From assembly GCA_001600455.1 (NCBI GenBank), contig BCKC01000003.1, positions 310,001 to 374,000 on the forward strand: DNA of 64,000 bases. Direction: 5' to 3'. A model generated the notes under the pieces. That model saw only the letters and a list, made by a program, of their open reading frames with translations. It made no database searches and was not told where the DNA came from. Every line of letters starts with the position of its first letter. Positions within the stretch are counted from its first letter, which is position 1. This document shows positions 57,432 through 64,000 of the stretch, one piece after another. The position numbers were made by a program, and so were the translations under genes. Source of the DNA: Endocalyx cinctus (taxonomy: Eukaryota > Ascomycota > Sordariomycetes > Amphisphaeriales > Apiosporaceae).

Positions 57432-60203
57432 TCAAATATTTATAAAAAAAGTTTTAAAATATTTTATATTAATAATTTATATTAATATTCAAATTAAAAT
57501 TAAAAAAATTAAAATAAAAATTAACTAAATATAATAAAAAATTTATTATAATAACGGAAGTAGCCCGTACACACATTTGCATACTCGCATATACTAACGT
57601 GGGAACTATGCTAAATAACCCCGCGTTAGCTAAAGTAGTCTATATATACATTAGCCCGCATACTTATTACGTTAATATATATATATATATTTAAATAATT
57701 CCTTTTTTCCTCCTTATCTTAATATTATATTATTAGGGTAAATAATATATTAATATTATTTATAATTATTCCTTTTTTGTAATAATATTAAGATTATCAC
57801 TAAATTAAAAAAAACTTTAATAAGGTTTAATTTTTATAAATCCCGAATTAAAAGTTAAAAAAATTAAAATTATATAATACGACGAATTAAAAAAATAAAT
57901 CGAAATAGTGTATAATTAAGCGCCCGAAGACGACCCCATTAGTAATAAAATAATAATGATTTCATTAACGCTCCCGGCGTTAATAAAAGCTGTAAGGAAA
58001 TAAATTAAATAAAAAGTTATATTTAATTTAAATAATTTACGAAAGGGGGATCCCACAAAATATTCTTTATAATAATCCTTCCTATAATAAAAAATAAAAA
58101 ATATAAAAAATGGTTTTCCTTTTATACGAAATTATTTTAAAATAATATTATTTATATACGGTAATAAAAAAAAATCGGGAGATAAAAAAACGAAAATTAT
58201 TAATTTATCGATTTCAAAATTACGAAAAATAATACTTAAAAAATTTAATAAAATTATTTTTACTAATATTTAGGATTAAATATAAAAAAATATAAAAAAA
58301 ACAAGTTTTATATTTTATAAAAAAAGTTATAAATTAAAATACTAAAATAATATATTTTTAACTTTTTATAAATAAAAGAAAAATATTTTTTAAAACCAAC
58401 AGCATAATTAAAAACAAATATTTTTTTAAAATATATAAAAGTAACGCTCTTACCTTAATAAATAAATTTTTTTTATAGAATTTTATATTAATTACTTTTT
58501 AAAAGATTAATAAAAATTTATTTAAAACCGTATATCTTATATTAATAAATATAAAAATTTTGAAAAATTAAATTATTAAAGTTATAAATTATATTAAAAA
58601 ATATTAAATATTTTATAAAATAACTTTTAAAAAAATGAAAAAGTTATAAAATTAGAAAAAGAGTTTAATAAAATAAAATTAAATATTATAACATTATTTA
58701 TATATTAAAAAAAATATTAATTCTCTTACTTTAAAGTTTAATTTCTTTATTTTAAAATACGGAAAATTTATAAGACAAAAAACTACCTTTAAAATAAATA
58801 GTAATTATACCGTTAAAAAAATTAAAAAATTAGAAAAAATAAAAATATTTACTTATTATAATAAAAAAAATAAAAATATTATAATTTTTAAAATTTAATA
58901 TTAAAAAATAAAAAATCGATTAATAATTAATTAAAATTAATTTATATTAAATATAACGTATATAATAAAAATCAAGTTTTACCTAAGTAAAATTATTATT
59001 AAAGACTTATATTTGTTTATAAATAAGGATTACTTAAATTAAATTATTATATTTAAATAATTATTAAAATATTTAAATTAAAAATATTAAAACTTTAACG
59101 TAAAATAAGATATTTAACTAAAATTTAATAAATATAAATAAAAAAATATAATAATCTTTTATAAATTTAAAAATAAATTTATATAACTTATAACTCTTAA
59201 AAGGTTACCTTAAAATAACTAAAAAAGGAAATTTATAATAAAATATTATTTAAATTATAAATTATAATAATTTTTTAATTTTAATTATAATTTTAAATAA
59301 TTTATACGATATTATAAATAAGTTATATAAAATATTAAAATTATAAATAAGAAATTTATTAAATATTAATAAATATAACGAAATAAAAAATTTATAAAGG
59401 GTAATAAAAATAATCTCCGGAGTAATAATAAGTTTAATACCTTAATAGGAAAAATTTATATAGTTTCGAAAAATAAAAAAAAATCGTTAAATTAATTAAA
59501 AAAGGATAATATTTTAATTATTAAAAACGTGGATTATTTATTTATATTTATTCCGTTCGCCTATTTACTTATATAATTAATTATATAAAGGCACGATCCT
59601 TCATTTATACTTTTCCGCAAATAAAACCTATACGGCCGCCGCGTAAACGTAGCAACCACGAGATAAAAACCTTATATATTCAAATATATTTACTTTCTCT
59701 ATTTTTTTTTACTTAATTGGGTTACACTACCCAGGGGGTACTAAAAGGCAAAAAAAGGTAAAAATTTAAGGGCGTTAACCGCCCCTATCGCGTACGTCTC
59801 GCGCGCGTAATTATTACATAGTTCCCGTAATAGTACCGGTTACGGTATAATTTCTAACTTTAGTAAGAAAGGGGCGTAAGTCGTACCTTCCGTTTAGTTA
59901 AATTTTCTGTAATTACCCGTCCGGCAATAATACGCGAGCGCAAAGCCCATATTACGTTAACATCAGACTTACTTATCGTCTATAAAGTAATTTCTCACCC
60001 TTCCTATTTTTAACAATTCCCTTTTTTTTATAATAATAACAACAACACCAAATAAATCTTTATTATATATAAGCCCTGGTTATTCGCGGTATATCGACAT
60101 TTATTAACCTTGTACGCAACGTTAATCCGATAATAATAATAACAGTAGTAGCAATAATAATAATAATAATAACACCACCGTAAGTATCGCCCCTAAAGCT
60201 CCA

Positions 60204-60590
60204 TCACGCTTTCCGCATAACGTTAACACCGCGGCAGATATCCGCGTTTTTGTCCCCTACCGGGCCTCCCAACACTACTCCGGCCGCTAATACCGCGCTC
60301 CCCTCATCCGCGGGCAAGCCAACATTTATTGGCCGTAGGCGCATATATTTTAATCGTCGCGACCGCCGCGTTAAGCTCGCACTTAATCGCCGCGGATATC
60401 TTATCACAAATATACGTTTTCATCTCGTTTATCGCGTTTAGGGTTTCGTTCGTTAATATATTCGTACTAGGAAATATCGTAATAAGTTCGTTTAATATAT
60501 CGCACATAATAATAAACTACGCAATCACGTCGAGGGCGCCTTCTTAAAGCGCGGCGTACGCGTCAACGAAATTTTCACCTTTCCCCATTC
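60204..60590 (-). pseudogene. Possible retroelement coding relic (minus strand)
   Basis: A patch less depleted in G/C. The minus-strand reading contains CDILNELITIFPSTNILTNE, LNAINEMKTYICDKISAAIK and TANKCWLARG in one frame, broken by stop codons before and after. The helical, Asn/Ile-rich character suggests a gag or ORF1-type protein altered by RIP, but no diagnostic motif such as a zinc knuckle is visible. It may belong to an element different from the gypsy relic downstream, which is on the plus strand. Confidence 0.35.
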
Positions 60591-62269
60591 CTTTAACACC
60601 CACCTAATATAAACATATTAACGTATATCGAAGTCCTCTCGCTATACCTTTAATCTTACTTATCTCCAATATTACATATTCGCAAATTAATTCCTACGAC
60701 TCCACCGCGTTATTATTATTAATATTATAAGCACTTTAACCATAATTAAAATAATATCAACTCTATTCGAGACTGCTATTTCCCCTATCCATTACCATTA
60801 ACTTAACGTTAACATCGCGCGCCATTAACGCCGACGTCTCGAGTACCTTAATAAGTACTTTTAGTAGTTAGGAATTCGATTATAATATTTTTAAGGCTAT
60901 ACGAGCCTTCATTCAAAAGTTATAACTAATTTTCGGAATCAATAAAAGTTTTTATTTCCTAAAAATATAGATATTAAAATAATAAATATTTTTTATTTCG
61001 ATATAGTAATAATTTTTTAATTAAGGATAAAGAAGTAAAAATTAACAAGATTTGGGCTAAATATAGAGTTTAATTAAATAAAAAAAAGTTAGCAAAGGTA
61101 ATAAATTTAAATAAGTACAATAATATAAACTTAAAAAATTAAATATTTTAAATAAAATTAACTTCCTTTTAAGAAAATATATTAAAATTAATAATAATAT
61201 TAAGGTTAATTTAAAAATATTTTTTAATTTTTTATAAAATTATTTTAAAGGAAATTTATTATTATTTTATTATATAATAGTTAATAATAAAAAAAAAATT
61301 AATAATAAAAAATAGTTTTAATAATATAAAAATTAATAAATATTTATTTATAAATATTTTTATTATTATAAAAATATTATAAATATTATAATATAAAATA
61401 TTAATTAGTTTTAAATTATTATTAATAGCTAGATATAATAGTAAAAGTGTATAATTTATAAATATTACACTAATAATAAGTTTTAAAGTAAATAGATAAA
61501 GAATAATCTACATTCCCTTATTAATAATTAATATAAAATATAATATTTTAATAAAAAGAAAATTCTTCAAAAAATATAAAATAATTATTAATATAATAAA
61601 CTAATATTTAATATTCCCCGAAGACCGAATTAAAGATTTTATTAAACCGGTAGAGGTTATTATATTGATTATTTTTAAATTAATAAACTTAATTTTATAC
61701 AAGATAAAAATTAGTAAATCTATGATTAACCCCAATTTAGCAAAAATATAAGAAAAAATATAAAAATTAAAGAATTTTAATTTTTTTTAACGGGTTAAAA
61801 AAGCCCTTGTGTTAATTATATAGCTAACTATAGAATTGTTTAAAGGAAAATGTAATAAGGGTATTTAAGAAATGTATTAAATTTTATAAAATAATGAGAA
61901 AAACCTTAATTAATTATTAATTCCCCTAAAATTAAAAAAAATAAAGGTTAGAAATAATAATAATTTTTATATATAAAAATATAATTAACGAGGTTTTTAT
62001 TAGATAAGGAAAGGCTTCGGGTAATATAAATATAAATTTATAAAATTAATTATATTAAATCTAAATTTTTTTTTGGAAATTAATAAAGAAATATTACTTT
62101 AAAGTTATTAATTTAAACAAAATTAATTAATATATTTAAAATAAATAAAATTAAATTAATTTATTTTTCCCTGAAGATAAAGAGAAGTTAAAATAAAAGG
62201 CCTTAAAAGTAATTTTTTTTAAATATTAATATTTATTAAGGATTTTTAGTAAATATAATTCTAATATAT

Positions 62270-63187
62270 TTTTCCTATATTAATATTTTAATTATAAAAT
62301 TATATTAAAATTTAAAAAAAATATAAAAAATTTAAATTATAATTTATTATATAAAATATTATTAAAAAAGTTGGAGATAATCCGGGAATATATATTGGAA
62401 AATATAGAAAAAGGATTTATTAAACTAAATATAGTTTTATAGGTAGCCTTAATATTATTTATATTAAAATTTTATAATAAAGGATTTCGTTTTTATATTA
62501 ATTATTAGAAGTTAAATATTAAAAATTTTTATAATTAATATCTATTATCTTAAATAAACGAGATAATATTTCGAATCTTTAACGCCAAAATCTTTATGAA
62601 GATAAATATATGATAAGCTTTCTATAAAATCTGAATATACTTAAATTTTAAAGATTTAATTATTTTTTATATAAAATATAAAGTTTATAAGTTTAAAATA
62701 TTACTCTTTAGATTATTTAATAAACTTATTACTTTTTAACGATATATTAATAATATTTTGTTAAAATATTTTAATAATTTTTATAGTATTTATATTAACG
62801 ATATCCTCATTTTTTTAAATTTTTTTTTAAAAAAATATAGGGAATATATTAAAAAAATACTTACGAAATTAATAAAAATAAAGCTATAAGTAAATTTAAA
62901 AAAAATATAAATTTCATATTATAAAGATATATTTCTTAAGGTATATAATTAAAATAAATAAAATTACTGTGGATTTTAATAAGATTATTATATTAAAAGA
63001 TTAAAAAATACTTAATATTGTAAAAAAAATCTAATCCTTTTTAAAATTTTATAATTTTTATTAATAATTTATAAAAAGTTTAATATTAAAATAAAACCTT
63101 TTATAAAATTAATTAAAAATAATATGTTTTTTTTATTAGGGAGAAAGGTATTAAATAACTTTTAATATTTTAAAAAAAGCCTTATGA
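62270..63187 (+). pseudogene. RIP-mutated Ty3/gypsy reverse transcriptase
   Basis: A single plus-strand frame starting at 62371 can be followed for about 600 bases despite many TAA, TAG and TGA codons. It retains LEIIREYILENIEKGFI, NKGFRFYINY (altered FRFCVDYR motif), KYKVYKFKILLFRLFN (altered FGL region), RYINNILLKYFNNF, YIND at 62791-62802 in place of YVDD with ILIF after it, then YREYIKKILTKL and VNLKK. This order is specific to Ty3/gypsy pol. Upstream, LYKILLKKLE fits the usual lead-in. The changes are mainly G-to-A and C-to-T, including the catalytic Asp to Asn, so the element is dead. Confidence 0.85.
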
Positions 63188-63305
63188 TATAGTGTAGTAT
63201 GGGTGGAACCCATACTATATACTATACTAAATAAATATATAGCTAGCTTGGAGCGGAGCTTTTAAGCTATTAATATATCATCTTTAACACCTATACTACT
63301 TTATA
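63188..63305. mobile_element. 118-bp palindromic MITE-like element, copy 2 (inverted)
   Basis: The reverse complement matches the 57313-57431 copy along its whole length, including both ends and the GTAGTATGGGTTCCACCC hairpin. Differences are mostly transitions. It sits between the reverse transcriptase and RNase H parts of the gypsy relic, so it inserted into that element. Confidence 0.8.
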
Positions 63306-63710
63306 TTACCTTAATAATCGCTTTAATTTTTATATATTTTAATTATAAATTTAAGATAAAATTAAAAATTAACGCCTTAAATAAAATAATTATAAAAATT
63401 TTAATATAAAAAAACCTGATTATTAAGGTATAATACTTTATTAAGTTTTATTTTATTGGACTTTAGGGAGTAAAATTTAATTATAAAATTCCGGATAAAA
63501 AGCTTTTTATTATTATTTAAATTTTAATTAATTAAAGATTTAAGTTAGTTAGATTATAATATAAAAATCCTTTTTTAGTGATTATAAATTATAAAACTTT
63601 AAAATATTTTAATATTAAGTAATATTTAAGTTTAAAATAATTTAATTATATAAAATTATTCTTTTAATATTATTTTAAAATAATTTATTACTTTAAGAAA
63701 AAAAATTAAT
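63306..63710 (+). pseudogene. RIP-mutated Ty3/gypsy RNase H region
   Basis: Continuation of the gypsy pol beyond the inserted palindromic element. One frame reads KFNYKIPDKKLFIII (altered NYEIxDKELLAI), RFKLVRL and INYKTLKYF at about 63584-63610 (altered TDHKNLEYF), then YFKIIYYF (altered F-x-I-x-Y). These are the RNase H landmarks of Ty3/gypsy elements, in the right order after the RT. Catalytic acidic residues are changed by G-to-A mutations. Integrase and the LTR would lie beyond 64000. Confidence 0.75.
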
Positions 63711-64000
63711 TACGGATATATTATTTTAAAAAAGTATGGACTTTTTTTTTAGAAGGTTAATTTTATAAATTCAGGTATAACTTTTGAATAAATAATCGTA
63801 TAACCTTATAATTACTTTTATTAAATTCCTAATTTCTAAAAGCCCCTACTTAGCTAATTATATTAATAGCGCCGTAAGTGCGCGATGTAGTAGGTAATGG
63901 GGAGCCGATGGAAGTAGTTTTAAATAATGGAAATTCAGAATTTTTAAACATATTAAACAACGACGATGAGCTTTATACAAATAATTATAACTTTGCAAAT

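Larger units (their letters stand above)
55854..64000. repeat. RIP-degraded AT-rich island of nested transposons
   Basis: From about 55.7 kb to the end of the window the sequence becomes extremely A/T-rich, with no intact gene. Remaining G/C is largely in CpG context in patches (for example 59780-60560), while CpA and TpG are scarce by eye, which fits RIP. Between the recognised elements (56259-56573, 57313-57431, 62270-63187, 63188-63305, 63306-63710) the sequence is too altered to assign. The island edge at the F-box gene is sharp. Confidence 0.85.

Noticed and set aside
60250..60547. Plus-strand frames of 63-72 codons in the AT island
   Set aside because: They oppose the better minus-strand relic and have no motif.
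1..64000. CRISPR arrays, prokaryotic operons, rRNA genes, secondary-metabolite cluster
   Set aside because: No spaced direct repeats, rRNA sequence or clustered biosynthetic enzymes were seen; gene structure is fungal throughout.

Overview
The window is nuclear DNA of a filamentous ascomycete (Pezizomycotina; probably a Sordariomycete, with Xylariales a guess). Genes are interrupted by short GT-AG introns, mostly 54-150 nt. They include white collar 1, an RTA1-like protein, an Inp1 peroxisome-inheritance protein, a UsgS-like membrane protein and an F-box protein. An intron-bearing tRNA-Ser is present. The last 8 kb is an AT-rich island with the marks of repeat-induced point mutation (RIP). 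There are no bacterial, plasmid or phage features.

Layout: 0.4-2.5 kb YTP1-like membrane protein (+). 3.55 kb tRNA-Ser(TGA). 4.0-4.3 kb RSA3-like ribosome assembly factor (-). 4.3-11.3 kb gene-poor stretch with only decayed fragments. 11.4-12.6 kb low-complexity protein of unknown function (-). 15.5-16.8 kb RTA1-like seven-helix protein (-). 18.5-21.7 kb white collar 1 blue-light receptor and GATA factor (-). 23.5-25.4 kb formamidase (-). 26.4-27.7 kb UsgS-like membrane protein (-). 28.9-31.3 kb Inp1 (+). 32.0-33.4 kb GT25-type glycosyltransferase (-). 36.0-36.8 kb secreted HD-domain protein of the cyanamide hydratase type (+). 39.0-39.4 kb small protein built from six 16-residue His/Gly/Asp repeats (-). 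41.0-42.1 kb OTU1 deubiquitinase (-). 42.9-43.4 kb small secreted protein (-). 44.6-48.0 kb RSC1/RSC2-type double bromodomain plus BAH chromatin remodeller subunit (+). 50.3-52.4 kb NYN/PIN-like nuclease-domain protein (+). 54.75-55.85 kb F-box protein (+) whose 3' end runs into a transposon.

From about 55.6 kb to the end the sequence is a transposon graveyard. It holds a 395-bp TA-flanked inverted-repeat element inside the F-box gene, a second 315-bp element, and two inverted copies of a third, about 119-bp, palindromic element. It also holds a heavily mutated Ty3/gypsy pol whose reverse transcriptase and RNase H frames can still be followed. One copy of the 119-bp element lies between those two domains.

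The genes are mostly unrelated housekeeping, signalling and membrane functions rather than one pathway, and there is no biosynthetic cluster. Joined coding lengths were checked by hand for reading phase at every proposed splice junction, so exon structures are well supported where stated. Product names rest on motif recognition, not on a database search. The most unusual items are the His-rich tandem-repeat protein, the signal-peptide-bearing HD hydrolase, the transposon-capped F-box gene, and a CCTAGGTA motif recurring in intergenic DNA upstream of genes.
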